The position numbers were made by a program, and so were the translations under genes. The notes under the pieces were generated by a model that worked only from the letters and a program-made list of their open reading frames with translations, made no database searches and was not told the origin of the DNA. Source: Bradyrhizobium arachidis (GTDB lineage Bacteria > Pseudomonadota > Alphaproteobacteria > Rhizobiales > Xanthobacteraceae). From it: a stretch of DNA of 64,000 nucleotides. Location of the stretch: positions 7,192,001-7,256,000 of the forward strand of contig NZ_CP077970.1 of NCBI RefSeq assembly GCF_024758505.1, written 5' to 3'. Below, piece after piece: positions 29,041 through 36,674 of the stretch (position 1 is its first letter; each line of letters starts with the position of its first letter).

Positions 29041-29087
29041 GTCGTCCCGAACAAGCGTAGCGAAGCGGAGCGCAGATCCGGGACGAC
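29041..29087. repeat. short palindromic intergenic element
   Basis: GTCGTCCCG and CGGGACGAC (9 bp each, perfectly complementary) flank a GCGTAGCGAAGCGGAGCGC-like inner stem. It lies between two converging genes and may act as a bidirectional transcription end. The type is a REP-like element common in this genus. Confidence 0.6.
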
Positions 29088-29107
29088 AGTTGAGATCGTG
29101 GCCGCGC

Positions 29108-29866
29108 CTAGAACAACGACCCCTGCCCGTCATCGGCCGGCGACGCGGCTGCCTTCCGCGCCACCTTCTTCGGCTTCGGCGCCTCGGCTTCCATCTCCTC
29201 CGCGCTGATCGGCAGCAAAAGCTGGTCGTCGTCGTTGGCGACGCGGTTGACGCGGGTGGAGACGGGATGCCAGGCGAACTCGCCGATATGAGGGGCCATC
29301 ATCAGCGGCAGGACGGCATCGACCTCGTCGCTACGGCAATCGAGCCAGCGTTCGAAATCGTCGGGCGCAATCGTCACCGGCACGCGGTCATGCAGCGCGG
29401 CCAGATCCTCGCTGGCCGCGGCCGTCACGATTGCGACGGTGTCGAGCTCCTCGCCGTTCGGCCCCATCCAGGTCTCGAACACGGCGGCAAAGCCGAGCGG
29501 CGCGCCATCGGCGCGGTGAATGAAATAGGGCTGCTTGCGGCCGCCATCCGCCTTCCATTCGTAGTAGCCGTCGGCCGGGATCAGGCCGCGCCGCCTGCGA
29601 ATCGCGTGTCTGAAGGCCGGCTTTTCCAACACCGTCTCCGAGCGCGCGTTGATCAGGAGCGTGAAGCCACGGGGGTCCTTGACCCAGGATGGCAGCAGCC
29701 CCCAGCGCATCAACTGGAAATGGCGCGCCCCCTTGTCGACGAACACGACCGGGATCGGTTGTGTCGGTGCTACATTATACCGCGGCGGGAAATTCGGCTG
29801 CTCCAGATAGCCGAAGAGTTGCCGCAGGGCCGCAGGGGCCGAGGTTATGACGAAGCGTCCGCACAT
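29108..29866 (-). CDS. yedK: SOS response-associated peptidase YedK (HMCES, DNA-protein crosslinker)
   Basis: A 252-aa SRAP-domain protein. It starts MCGRFV, where Cys2 becomes the N-terminal catalytic residue that crosslinks to abasic sites in single-stranded DNA. PPRYNVAPTQPIPVV, RWGLLPSWVKDP, NARSETVLEKPAFR and LIPADGYYEWK are the family blocks, and a conserved His sits near LHDRVPV. The C-terminal tail (about residues 228-252, Lys/Ala-rich) is probably disordered. It protects abasic sites during replication. Monocistronic. Confidence 0.93.
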   Translation of the reverse strand: MCGRFVITSAPAALRQLFGYLEQPNFPPRYNVAPTQPIPVVFVDKGARHFQLMRWGLLPSWVKDPRGFTLLINARSETVLEKPAFRHAIRRRRGLIPADGYYEWKADGGRKQPYFIHRADGAPLGFAAVFETWMGPNGEELDTVAIVTAAASEDLAALHDRVPVTIAPDDFERWLDCRSDEVDAVLPLMMAPHIGEFAWHPVSTRVNRVANDDDQLLLPISAEEMEAEAPKPKKVARKAAASPADDGQGSLF

Positions 29867-29929
29867 TCTGAGGGCCTATATAGGTTCCCATTCAGGTCCT
29901 TTTAACCCCAAACGTTAACACTGCACCGG

Positions 29930-30430
29930 ATGAACTCGATGGTCGCCGAACCCGCGCAAAGGCAAGTCGTGTCGGGCGCCGAGGCGGCGGCCTGGGCCGA
30001 GCGGCTGCGCGTGGCCAATATCAACCCGCGGACCGGGCTTGCCACCGACTATCTGAACCATTTCAATGAAGCCGTGATGCTGCTCGAAATGGTCCCGGAC
30101 ATGCCGGAATGCGCCGAAGATTTTCTGACCTGGTCGCCGCTGTCCTACGCCGAACATTTCACGGCCTCCAATTTCAAGGCGCGCGACCTCGCCATCGAGG
30201 CCTATGAGAAGGCCGAACCCACCGTGCGCGCCCAGTTCGACCACATCACCGACACCATGACCTCGATCCTGACAGCGGTCGGCTCGGCCATGCGCGAAGT
30301 CGAGAAGGACCAGACCCGCGTCCGTCTCGCCGAGCAGGCGACCCTCTGGGTCAAGCCGCTGATCGCGACCTGCGGCGGCATCATCAATGGCGGCACTGAG
30401 GCCGACATCGACAACATCATGGCGAACTGA
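29930..30430 (+). CDS. conserved hypothetical protein (166 aa)
   Basis: A 166-aa soluble, mostly helical protein (LNHFNEAVMLLEMVPDMPECAEDFLTW...). No signal or membrane segment. The C-terminal half contains a long amphipathic helix (FDHITDTMTSILTAVGSAM) and a hydrophobic end with GGIINGGTEADIDNIM. It looks like an alphaproteobacterial orphan family of unknown function. Start at the ATG at 29930 or the ATG nine bases later. Its stop is four bases before the GTG of the next Nudix gene, so the two share a transcript. Confidence 0.75.
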   Translation: MNSMVAEPAQRQVVSGAEAAAWAERLRVANINPRTGLATDYLNHFNEAVMLLEMVPDMPECAEDFLTWSPLSYAEHFTASNFKARDLAIEAYEKAEPTVRAQFDHITDTMTSILTAVGSAMREVEKDQTRVRLAEQATLWVKPLIATCGGIINGGTEADIDNIMAN

Positions 30431-30433
30431 CGC

Positions 30434-30868
30434 GTGTCGTCGCCCGCTCAGCCCGCCCGCCCCCAGCTCGCCGTCAGCGCCGCGATTTTTCGCGACGGCA
30501 AGGTGCTGCTGGTCCGCCGCGCCCGCTCGCCCGCCAAGGGTTTTTATTCGCTGCCGGGCGGCCGGGTCGAATTCGGCGAATCGCTGCATCAGGCGCTCGC
30601 GCGCGAGGTCGACGAGGAGACGGGGCTCGATATCGAGATCGTGGGCCTCGCCGGCTGGCGTGAGGTGCTGCCGGCGGCTGGCGGCGCCGGCCATTACCTC
30701 ATCATGTCCTTTGCCGCCCGCTGGGTCGGTAAGGAGCCCAATCTGAACGACGAGCTCGATGATTTCCGCTGGCTCGCACCGTCCGAATTCCACAGGCTTG
30801 GCGACCTCAAGCTGACCGGCGGCCTGGAAGAGGTCATTTTGCAGGCGGAGCGGCTGATCCGACCCTGA
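30434..30868 (+). CDS. Nudix hydrolase (MutT-like)
   Basis: A 144-aa Nudix protein. The box GGRVEFGESLHQALAREVDEETGL (about residues 39-62) contains all signature positions (GX5EX7REUXEEXGU). The N-terminal PQLAVSAAIFRDGKVLLVRRARSPAKGFYSLPGG fits an 8-oxo-dGTPase or ADP-ribose pyrophosphatase-like fold. Substrate cannot be read from sequence. It starts with GTG four bases after the previous gene. Confidence 0.88.
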   Translation: MSSPAQPARPQLAVSAAIFRDGKVLLVRRARSPAKGFYSLPGGRVEFGESLHQALAREVDEETGLDIEIVGLAGWREVLPAAGGAGHYLIMSFAARWVGKEPNLNDELDDFRWLAPSEFHRLGDLKLTGGLEEVILQAERLIRP

Positions 30869-30935
30869 TCCGGGTGCTTATCGGGGTTCCTGGCCTGCCT
30901 TGCGTCCCCCCGCCGGAGGGGGCATATCACCGCCG

Positions 30936-31313
30936 ATGTTCACGCGATGTCTCGCCATTTTTGCCCTGATTCTCGCCTGCGCCACGGTGCCTGCCCGGGC
31001 CCAGGACGCGGCCGCACCGTTTGACGCGGATCTGCAGCGGCTCGCAGAAATCCTCGGCGGCCTGCACTATCTGCGCGGCATCTGCGGGGCCAATGAGGGC
31101 AACAAATGGCGCAACGAGATGCAGGCGCTGATCGACGCCGAAACCCCCTCCGGCGAGCGCCGCACCCGCATGATCGCGGGCTTCAACCGCGGCTATAACG
31201 GCTTTCAGCAGACCTACCGGAGCTGCACGCCGGCCGCCTCCGTCGCGATCCGCCGCTACATCGAGGAAGGCTCGAAAATCTCGCGCGACCTGACCGCACG
31301 CTACGCGAACTAG
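30936..31313 (+). CDS. TIGR02301-family exported protein
   Basis: A 125-aa protein with a signal peptide (MFTRCLAIFALILACATVPARA, cleaved near residue 22) and the block RLAEILGGLHYLRGICGANEGNKWRNEM of the TIGR02301 family. Two Cys residues (in GICG and RSCTP) probably form a disulfide in the periplasm. Function unknown; the family is common in Rhizobiales. Start at the ATG at 30936, since an in-frame extension 12 residues upstream lacks a signal start. Confidence 0.8.
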   Translation: MFTRCLAIFALILACATVPARAQDAAAPFDADLQRLAEILGGLHYLRGICGANEGNKWRNEMQALIDAETPSGERRTRMIAGFNRGYNGFQQTYRSCTPAASVAIRRYIEEGSKISRDLTARYAN

Positions 31314-31395
31314 GCTTCGAGCTGGCGCGACTACATGCCATGGATTTGCCCCGCCCCTTGAACAGCCGTCTTTGCGGCTCGCCCATGGTGAAGAG

Positions 31396-31863
31396 ATGTT
31401 GAAGCTTCGCGCGATTACGACGTGCCTTGCGCTCGCCTGCACGCCGACGGCCGCGCCTGCGGCCTCGCTGGTCGGATATTGGTACGGCCAAGGCTACCAG
31501 CCGCCCATTCACGAGGTCACGCAGCAGATCATCCACTATTGGGATGACGGCACCTTCGACATCCACTTCCGAATCTACAAGAACTGTGTCCTGACGTTCG
31601 ACCAGCGCGAAGCCGGCACCTGGGTCCTCCGCGGCCCGAGCGGCTATCGCATCGTTACGACCTCCGTCGGCGGCGTCCCCATGAGTCCGCCCGCGACCGA
31701 CGACTACCGTCTCGAAGAGCTGACCGAGCAGCACACCCGCTACGTCCATCTGGCGACCGCGGTGGAGTACACGGCCGACCGCGTCGACGAAAAATTCACA
31801 TTCCCGGACTGTGCGTCAATCAGCCTGTCAGGCGGGAATCGGGCCGGCGGCCCTGCATCCTGA
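31396..31863 (+). CDS. exported hypothetical protein (155 aa)
   Basis: Signal peptide MLKLRAITTCLALACTPTAAPA (cleaved near residue 23), then a domain of about 130 residues rich in aromatic and beta-type residues (GYWYGQGYQPPIHEVTQQII, FDIHFRIYKNCVLTFDQREAGTW). Two Cys (KNCV and PDCAS) may be bridged. The extended pattern suggests a small lipocalin-like or beta-sandwich periplasmic fold. No family recognised. Start at the ATG at 31396, preceded by GAAGAG. Confidence 0.65.
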   Translation: MLKLRAITTCLALACTPTAAPAASLVGYWYGQGYQPPIHEVTQQIIHYWDDGTFDIHFRIYKNCVLTFDQREAGTWVLRGPSGYRIVTTSVGGVPMSPPATDDYRLEELTEQHTRYVHLATAVEYTADRVDEKFTFPDCASISLSGGNRAGGPAS

Positions 31864-32064
31864 GAACTCCGCAGCGCCCACGCAACGGATGGTAGATTTG
31901 CCCTGGATTTGCTCCTCCGGCTGGCGGCTGGAACCACTCATCCACATTGTTCGGGCCCGTTAACCGTTCTTAAAGATGTGGACTAGGCGCTCCCAGTGCG
32001 CGTGCTACACGTTAATGACCAGCGCGTCGCCGTGGATTGCGCCTCCAGCCTTTGTCCGGGATTC

Positions 32065-32331
32065 ATGAGTTCTCCGATTTCCTACGCACCCGCCCGCGCG
32101 CCCCTGCCCGACCATGAGCAGAAGCAGGCTGCACTCAGCTATCTCAACGAGGCCTGGGCCGAAGCACGCCATGACGGCGTCGATGGCGACTGCCTTGCGC
32201 AGGCGAGCCTGTTTGCCGCGCTCGCCGAACTCGTCGGCACCTATGGCGAGGATCCGGTGGCAAAGTTCGTCGAGGGTCTCGCCGGACGCGTGCGCAACGG
32301 CGAATTCTCCGTCGACCTTGCGAGGCAGTAA
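32065..32331 (+). CDS. small hypothetical protein (88 aa)
   Basis: An 88-aa soluble, alpha-helical protein (MSSPISYAPARAPLPDHEQKQ...). Its core AALSYLNEAWAEARHDGVDGDCLAQASLFAALAELVGTYGEDPVAKFVEGLAGRV looks like a helical bundle. No membrane or metal motifs. The frame runs 23 residues further upstream but without a conserved start. Likely an orphan Rhizobiales family. Confidence 0.65.
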   Translation: MSSPISYAPARAPLPDHEQKQAALSYLNEAWAEARHDGVDGDCLAQASLFAALAELVGTYGEDPVAKFVEGLAGRVRNGEFSVDLARQ

Positions 32332-32464
32332 CGAAATCCTCGAAAGAATGACCCCGCTCGGATGAACGGGGCCAGTTGAGGAGGATTGACCCGCGACACG
32401 TCGCGACGTCCGGGCCGTTATCGCACAGACGCGATTTTCCGCAGATCAGCATTAGTCCGGGGAA

Positions 32465-32485
32465 CGCCGGGAGGTTTTCCCGGCG
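32465..32485 (-). terminator. stem-loop past the cupredoxin gene
   Basis: CGCCGGGA (32465-32472) and TCCCGGCG (32478-32485) form an 8-bp perfect stem with a 5-base loop, 14 bases past the cupredoxin stop codon. The minus-strand RNA has no clear U-run, so factor-independent termination is only moderately likely. Confidence 0.4.
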
Positions 32486-32499
32486 CCCACATGGAACCG

Positions 32500-32820
32500 C
32501 TACGGCGCGATCCTGAGCGTCGCCTTCATGTTCGGGTGAAAGCGGCAGTAATACTCAACGGTGCCGGTCTTCTTCACGACTGACATCGCCGATTTCTTCG
32601 CCGGCAGGTTGACGTCGAAATCGCCGCCCCTGGCCGTCGCCGTGTGCGCGAACACGTCCTTGTTGATCCACTCGACGGTGTCGCCGACCTTCAATGAAAC
32701 CTCGGCCGGCGTGATCTCGAGATTCTCCATCGTGATCTGAACCGTCTCCCCGCTTGCGGGGACGATCAGCGATACCAACGTGATCGCGCCTGCGATCGAC
32801 AACAGCCGTCCCGGCATCAT
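32500..32820 (-). CDS. small periplasmic cupredoxin (amicyanin/plastocyanin-like)
   Basis: A 106-aa protein with a signal peptide (about residues 1-24) and a type-1 copper site. The candidate ligands are H59 in DVFAHTATA, then C92, H95 and M98 in EYYCRFHPNMKA. The short loop between C92 and M98 is amicyanin-like. It would shuttle electrons in the periplasm or bind copper. It starts 10 bases after the DUF4142 gene and shares its transcript; a sigma factor is encoded just upstream. Confidence 0.85.
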   Translation of the reverse strand: MMPGRLLSIAGAITLVSLIVPASGETVQITMENLEITPAEVSLKVGDTVEWINKDVFAHTATARGGDFDVNLPAKKSAMSVVKKTGTVEYYCRFHPNMKATLRIAP

Positions 32821-32830
32821 CGCGCGCTCC

Positions 32831-33352
32831 CTATTTCAGCTCGGCCGCGACATGCTCGGCGTGCTGCTGATGACCCTGAAAGATCTTCAGGCCGGTCTGC
32901 AGCAGGCTCTTCAACTCGGCATTGCTGGCGGAGGGAATGAGCTGGGCTTCCAGCGCGCCGTTGACCGCCTTGTGGTAGGCAACCTCGTTCTGGACATAGG
33001 CCTTGTCGTACGCTGCGCCGCTTAGCTTATCGAGCTCGGCGAGCTTGTCACTGGCCTGCTTGGACAGCGTCTTGCTGGTGTCGTTATCCTCGGGCGTCAC
33101 ATTCAGTTTCTTGACCAGCGCGAGCGCCTGCTTGTTGACCGCCTCATGATCGCGCACCATGTCCTCAGCGAACGCCTTGACCTCCTTGCTCTTGCTCTTC
33201 TTCACCGCCTGCTTGGCGGCGTTGATGTCGATCACGCCTGCGGTGTAGGCGATATGGGCGATCTGCGGATCAGTGGGCTTGGCACCTTGCGCGAGCGCAG
33301 GGCCGGACAAAAGGGCGACCGTGGCGATCGCCACGCTGCATCGAACGAACAT
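32831..33352 (-). CDS. DUF4142 (ferritin-like) periplasmic protein
   Basis: A 173-aa exported protein with a signal peptide MFVRCSVAIATVALLSGPALAQ. Its four-helix DUF4142 domain carries the IAHIAYTAGVIDINAAKQA, FAEDMVRDHEAVNKQAL and YVQNEVAYHKAVNGALE blocks. The conserved His/Glu residues resemble ferritin-like stress proteins. Start at the ATG at 33352, preceded by AGGAG. A GGGAAC-N16-CATCCAA promoter, shared with the sigma gene, lies about 50 bases upstream. Confidence 0.85.
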   Translation of the reverse strand: MFVRCSVAIATVALLSGPALAQGAKPTDPQIAHIAYTAGVIDINAAKQAVKKSKSKEVKAFAEDMVRDHEAVNKQALALVKKLNVTPEDNDTSKTLSKQASDKLAELDKLSGAAYDKAYVQNEVAYHKAVNGALEAQLIPSASNAELKSLLQTGLKIFQGHQQHAEHVAAELK

Positions 33353-33405
33353 GTTTGATACTCCTGTGGTGCCGGATTTGTCCCGGCGCATTGCTTGCAC
33401 AGGAG

Positions 33406-33434
33406 TTGGATGCGAATTCCGCGCGTACGTTCCC
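33406..33434 (-). promoter_or_regulatory. ECF-type promoter of the DUF4142-cupredoxin operon
   Basis: On the minus strand GGGAAC (33429-33434) and CATCCAA (33406-33412) are separated by exactly 16 bases. The identical pair with the identical spacing lies before the ECF sigma gene (34163-34191). GGAAC is a typical ECF -35 core. Confidence 0.72.
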
Positions 33435-33441
33435 GCAAAAT

Positions 33442-34128
33442 TTACGCGCCGACGCCGAGACGCTTCAGCACGGCTTCGGTCAGGCGCTCGCAGCGCGTGC
33501 CTGCGAACGGGAACGCATCCATCACGACAGGACCGATCTTCTTCTCGACGTTCTCGCGCAGCATGGTGCGCGCGCGGTGCAGCCGCGTCTTCACCGTCTC
33601 CGGCTTGACGCCGAGCAGTTCGGCCGTCTCCTCCATGCTCATGCCCTCCATCACCCGCGCGATGAAGACCATGCGGAAGACGTCAGGCAATTCATCGACC
33701 GCGCGCTCGACGACATGCTGGATCTCACGTTGGGCCATGGATTTTTCCGGATCGGCGGACGACAGGGGAAACGGGATGATCTGGGCTTGAAGCGTTGCTT
33801 CCGGCACCGATCCCAGTTCGACATGCGGCTTGTGGCTGCGCACACGGCCGAGCGCCTCGTTGATCGCAATGCGCGAGAGCCAGGTCGACAGGCCGGACTC
33901 GCCGCGAAAGCCGTCGAGATGGGTGAAGGCGCGGACATAGGTCTCCTGCACCACGTCCTCGGCCTCGCTGTCGCTGCGCAGGATGCCACGGGCAAGACGA
34001 TAAAGCCTGCGGTTGTTGGCCTGCATGATGGCGCGCAGCGCAACCTCGTCGCGCGCCTGCGCACGGCGGATCAGCTCGGCCTCGGGCGTGCCGGAATCGG
34101 TGGTGGGGAATGCTGCAGTGCGATGCAT
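33442..34128 (-). CDS. ECF-family RNA polymerase sigma factor
   Basis: A 228-aa group IV sigma factor. Region 2 is ANNRRLYRLARGILRSDSEAEDVVQETYVRAF (about residues 40-71), with FRGESGLSTWLSRIAINEALGR. Region 4 is ELPDVFRMVFIARVMEGMSMEETAELLGVKPETVKTRLHRAR (given as landmarks). A 30-residue C-terminal tail follows region 4. No anti-sigma gene is adjacent. It is followed by DUF4142 and cupredoxin genes, and both transcripts carry the same GGGAAC-N16-CATCCAA promoter, so autoregulation is likely. Start at the ATG at 34128; a GTG nine bases earlier is an alternative. Confidence 0.92.
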   Translation of the reverse strand: MHRTAAFPTTDSGTPEAELIRRAQARDEVALRAIMQANNRRLYRLARGILRSDSEAEDVVQETYVRAFTHLDGFRGESGLSTWLSRIAINEALGRVRSHKPHVELGSVPEATLQAQIIPFPLSSADPEKSMAQREIQHVVERAVDELPDVFRMVFIARVMEGMSMEETAELLGVKPETVKTRLHRARTMLRENVEKKIGPVVMDAFPFAGTRCERLTEAVLKRLGVGA

Positions 34129-34162
34129 GGCGGTCACGGCTCGTCTCCAAATCTACCGGACA

Positions 34163-34191
34163 TTGGATGCGAGCTGGTGAAAAAGGTTCCC
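34163..34191 (-). promoter_or_regulatory. ECF-type promoter of the sigma factor gene
   Basis: The minus strand reads GGGAAC (34186-34191), 16 bases, CATCCAA (34163-34169). The same pair and spacing recur before the DUF4142 gene. The -35 element is only eight bases past the stop codon of the sulfurtransferase gene. The 5' leader would be about 30 bases. Confidence 0.72.
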
Positions 34192-34198
34192 GAAAATT

Positions 34199-35071
34199 CT
34201 AGTCCGTCTCGATCGGCAGGCTGGTGTCCTTCGCCCACTCGCCCATGGAGGCATCGTAGAGCGTGAGCTTGTCGTAGCCGAGCGCGGTGAGCAGGAAGAG
34301 ATCGATCGTCGCCGAGATGCCGCCGCCGCAATAGCAGATGACGTGCTTGTCGCGCGTAATCCCCTGCGCATGGAACTTTGCCTCGGCGTCTGCAAGCGTG
34401 GTCAGCGTTTTGTCGGCAGGATTGACCAGCGTCGCGGCAGGTACGTTGCGGCTGCCGGGAACCCGGCCGGGCCGGCCATAGCGGCTCGGCTCCAGCCCGC
34501 GATGAAACTGCGGGCCAAGTGCGTTGACGATCACGGTCGAGGGATCGTCGCGCTTGGCGAGCACGACTGATTTGTCGACGAAGAGCCCGGCGCGCGGGGC
34601 GGCCTTGAACGTCGACGGCGGATAACCCTTCGGCGCGCCCTGCTCGACCGGCCGCCCTTCGGCCTTCCATTTGTCGAATCCCCCGTCGAGCACTTTTGCC
34701 TCGACGCCAAGCGAGCGCAGCATCCACCAGAATCGCGTCGCCCACATCATGGTGCCGATGCTGTAGAGCACGATCGTCTTCGACGCGTCGATGCCGTGGC
34801 GGCCGAAGGCGGCTTCGAGCTGGGCGATGCCGGGCATCATGAAGAACTGTTGCGCGGCGGCGTCGGAGAACTCGCCCTGCAGGTCGAGAAAATCAGCGCC
34901 CGGGATGTGGCCGGCCTCAAAGGTCTTGTCGCCGGGCACCGCGCGATAGGGCACGTCGCTGCCCGGTGGCACCGGCTCGTTGTAGGTCGTGCAGTCGTAG
35001 ATGCGCAGATGCGGATCGCCGAGCATGGAGGCGAGTTGCTCGGTGGAGATGAGGGATGATGGCTGGGTCAT
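34199..35071 (-). CDS. thiosulfate / 3-mercaptopyruvate sulfurtransferase (tandem rhodanese)
   Basis: A 290-aa protein with two rhodanese domains. The first is catalytically inactive (LRIYDCTTYNEP, GHIPGADFLDLQG, IVLYSIGTMMWATRFWWMLR). The second carries the persulfide-forming Cys in HVICYCGGGISATI and GRVPGSRNVPAATLV. It transfers sulfane sulfur to cyanide or thiols. GGGIS differs slightly from the usual CG(S/T)GVTA loop. It converges on nothing; its 3' end abuts the sigma-gene promoter. Confidence 0.9.
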   Translation of the reverse strand: MTQPSSLISTEQLASMLGDPHLRIYDCTTYNEPVPPGSDVPYRAVPGDKTFEAGHIPGADFLDLQGEFSDAAAQQFFMMPGIAQLEAAFGRHGIDASKTIVLYSIGTMMWATRFWWMLRSLGVEAKVLDGGFDKWKAEGRPVEQGAPKGYPPSTFKAAPRAGLFVDKSVVLAKRDDPSTVIVNALGPQFHRGLEPSRYGRPGRVPGSRNVPAATLVNPADKTLTTLADAEAKFHAQGITRDKHVICYCGGGISATIDLFLLTALGYDKLTLYDASMGEWAKDTSLPIETD

Positions 35072-35112
35072 CGTTTGCTTCCCCGCGTTCGTCTTGTCGT
35101 TCCCTTCACACT

Positions 35113-35213
35113 GTCATTGCCCGCGAAGGCGGGCAATCCAGTATTCCAGAGACGGCAGTGATTGAGCCGAGAGGCCGCGGCGTACTGGATGCCCCGCCTG
35201 CGCGGGGCATGAC
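35113..35213. repeat. 101-bp palindromic intergenic element, copy 1
   Basis: It begins GTCATTGCCCGC and ends GCGGGGCATGAC, with two terminal hairpins (GCCCGC-GAAG-GCGGGC and GCCCCGC-CTGC-GCGGGGC). A copy in opposite orientation is at 58534-58635 and is about 85-90 percent identical by eye, including CCAGTATTCCAGAGACGGCA in the middle. Confidence 0.85.
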
Positions 35214-35238
35214 AGCGGAGTGAGAGGCGTGACCAGCC

Positions 35239-36573
35239 TTACGCCTTCAACGTCTCCAGAAACCGCACCGGCTCGCCTTGCGATGGCGTCGTCAACTCGC
35301 CCTGCCACATCACGCGCTTGCCGCGCACGAACGTGCCGACGGGCCAACCGGTGACGCGCAGGCCGTCATAGGGCGTCCAGCCGGCCTTGGAGGCGACCCA
35401 TTTGTTGGTGATGGTTTCACTGCGCTTGAGGTCCACGATCGTGAAGTCGGCGTCGTAGCCCGCCGCGATACGGCCCTTGCAGGCGATGTTGTAGAGCCGC
35501 GCTGGTCCTGCGCTGGTGAGGTCGACGAAGCGCGCAAGCGAGAGCCGGCCCGCATTGACGTGATCGAGCATCAGCGGCACCAGCGTCTGCACGCCGGTCA
35601 TGCCCGAGGGCGAAGCGGGATACGTCTTCTGCTTCTCCTCCAGCGTATGCGGCGCATGGTCGGAGCCGAGCACGTCGATGATGCCCTGCTCGATGCCGCG
35701 CCAGATGCCGGCGCGGTGATCGGCGCCGCGCACCGGCGGATTCATCTGCGCCAGCGTCCCCAGCCGCTCGTAGCATTCGGGCGCCATCAGGGTGAGATGA
35801 TGCGGCGTCGCCTCGCAGGAGGCGACGTCCTTGTGGTCGCGCAAGTACTCGATCTCTTCCTTGGTCGAGATGTGCAGCACGTGGATGCGTTTTCCGGTCT
35901 CACGCGCGAGGTTGACCAGACGCTGGGTTGCGATCAGCGCCGCGGGCTCGTCGCGCCACACCGGGTGCGAGCGCGGATCGCCCTCGATGCGCAGCGGCTT
36001 GCGCTCGTTGAGGCGATACTCGTCCTCGGCGTGGAATGCCGCGCGGCGGCGGATCACCTGGAAGATGCGGCGCAGGCTCTCGTCGTCCTCTACCAGCAGC
36101 GCGCCGGTCGACGAGCCGATGAACACCTTGACGCCGGCGCAGCCCGGTGCGCGCTCCAGCTCCGGCAGATGGTTCACGTTCTCGCGGGTGCCGCCGATGA
36201 AGAAGGCGAAATCGCAATGCATGCGATGATGGCCGGCCTTGATCTTGGCGGTGAACGCCTCTTCGGTCACGGTCAGCGGATTGGTGTTCGGCATCTCGAA
36301 CACCGCGGTGACGCCGCCCATCACGGCGCTGCGCGAACCGGTTTCGAGATCTTCCTTCTGCGTCAGGCCGGGCTCGCGGAAATGCACCTGCGTGTCCATC
36401 ACGCCGGGCAGGATGTGCAGGCCCTTGCAGTCGACGGTTTCGCCAGCCGAGGCCTGCGACAGATTGCCGATCTCGGCGATGCGGCCACCCGTGATGCCGA
36501 TGTCGCGGACACCCTCGCCGTCCTGATTGACCACGGTGCCGGATTTCAGGATCACGTCAAAGCGCTGGGTCAT
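35239..36573 (-). CDS. pyrC: dihydroorotase-like amidohydrolase (PyrC class I type)
   Basis: A 444-aa cyclic amidohydrolase. Metal-site elements are the carboxylated Lys in GVKVFIGSSTG, His in AFHAEDEY and HVLHISTKEE, and Asp in LGSDHAPHTLEEK. Family blocks are LPGVMDTQVHFREPG and MGGVTAVFEMPNTNP. The usual metal-binding HxH is QxH here (DTQVHF), so the first His ligand is missing. This QVHFREPG form seems common in alphaproteobacteria, as I recall. It may be a genuine dihydroorotase or a related hydrolase. No pyrB is adjacent; ygfZ is divergent with 101 bases between. Confidence 0.85.
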   Translation of the reverse strand: MTQRFDVILKSGTVVNQDGEGVRDIGITGGRIAEIGNLSQASAGETVDCKGLHILPGVMDTQVHFREPGLTQKEDLETGSRSAVMGGVTAVFEMPNTNPLTVTEEAFTAKIKAGHHRMHCDFAFFIGGTRENVNHLPELERAPGCAGVKVFIGSSTGALLVEDDESLRRIFQVIRRRAAFHAEDEYRLNERKPLRIEGDPRSHPVWRDEPAALIATQRLVNLARETGKRIHVLHISTKEEIEYLRDHKDVASCEATPHHLTLMAPECYERLGTLAQMNPPVRGADHRAGIWRGIEQGIIDVLGSDHAPHTLEEKQKTYPASPSGMTGVQTLVPLMLDHVNAGRLSLARFVDLTSAGPARLYNIACKGRIAAGYDADFTIVDLKRSETITNKWVASKAGWTPYDGLRVTGWPVGTFVRGKRVMWQGELTTPSQGEPVRFLETLKA

Positions 36574-36674
36574 GGCTGTCCGTCTCTCTCATCCCCAAGC
36601 GCAGGGCTCGAGGTCTTGTCGTTCACCTCTTGGGGGCTTACGTTCCGACGCATGATGTCGCAAGAGATTTTCGC

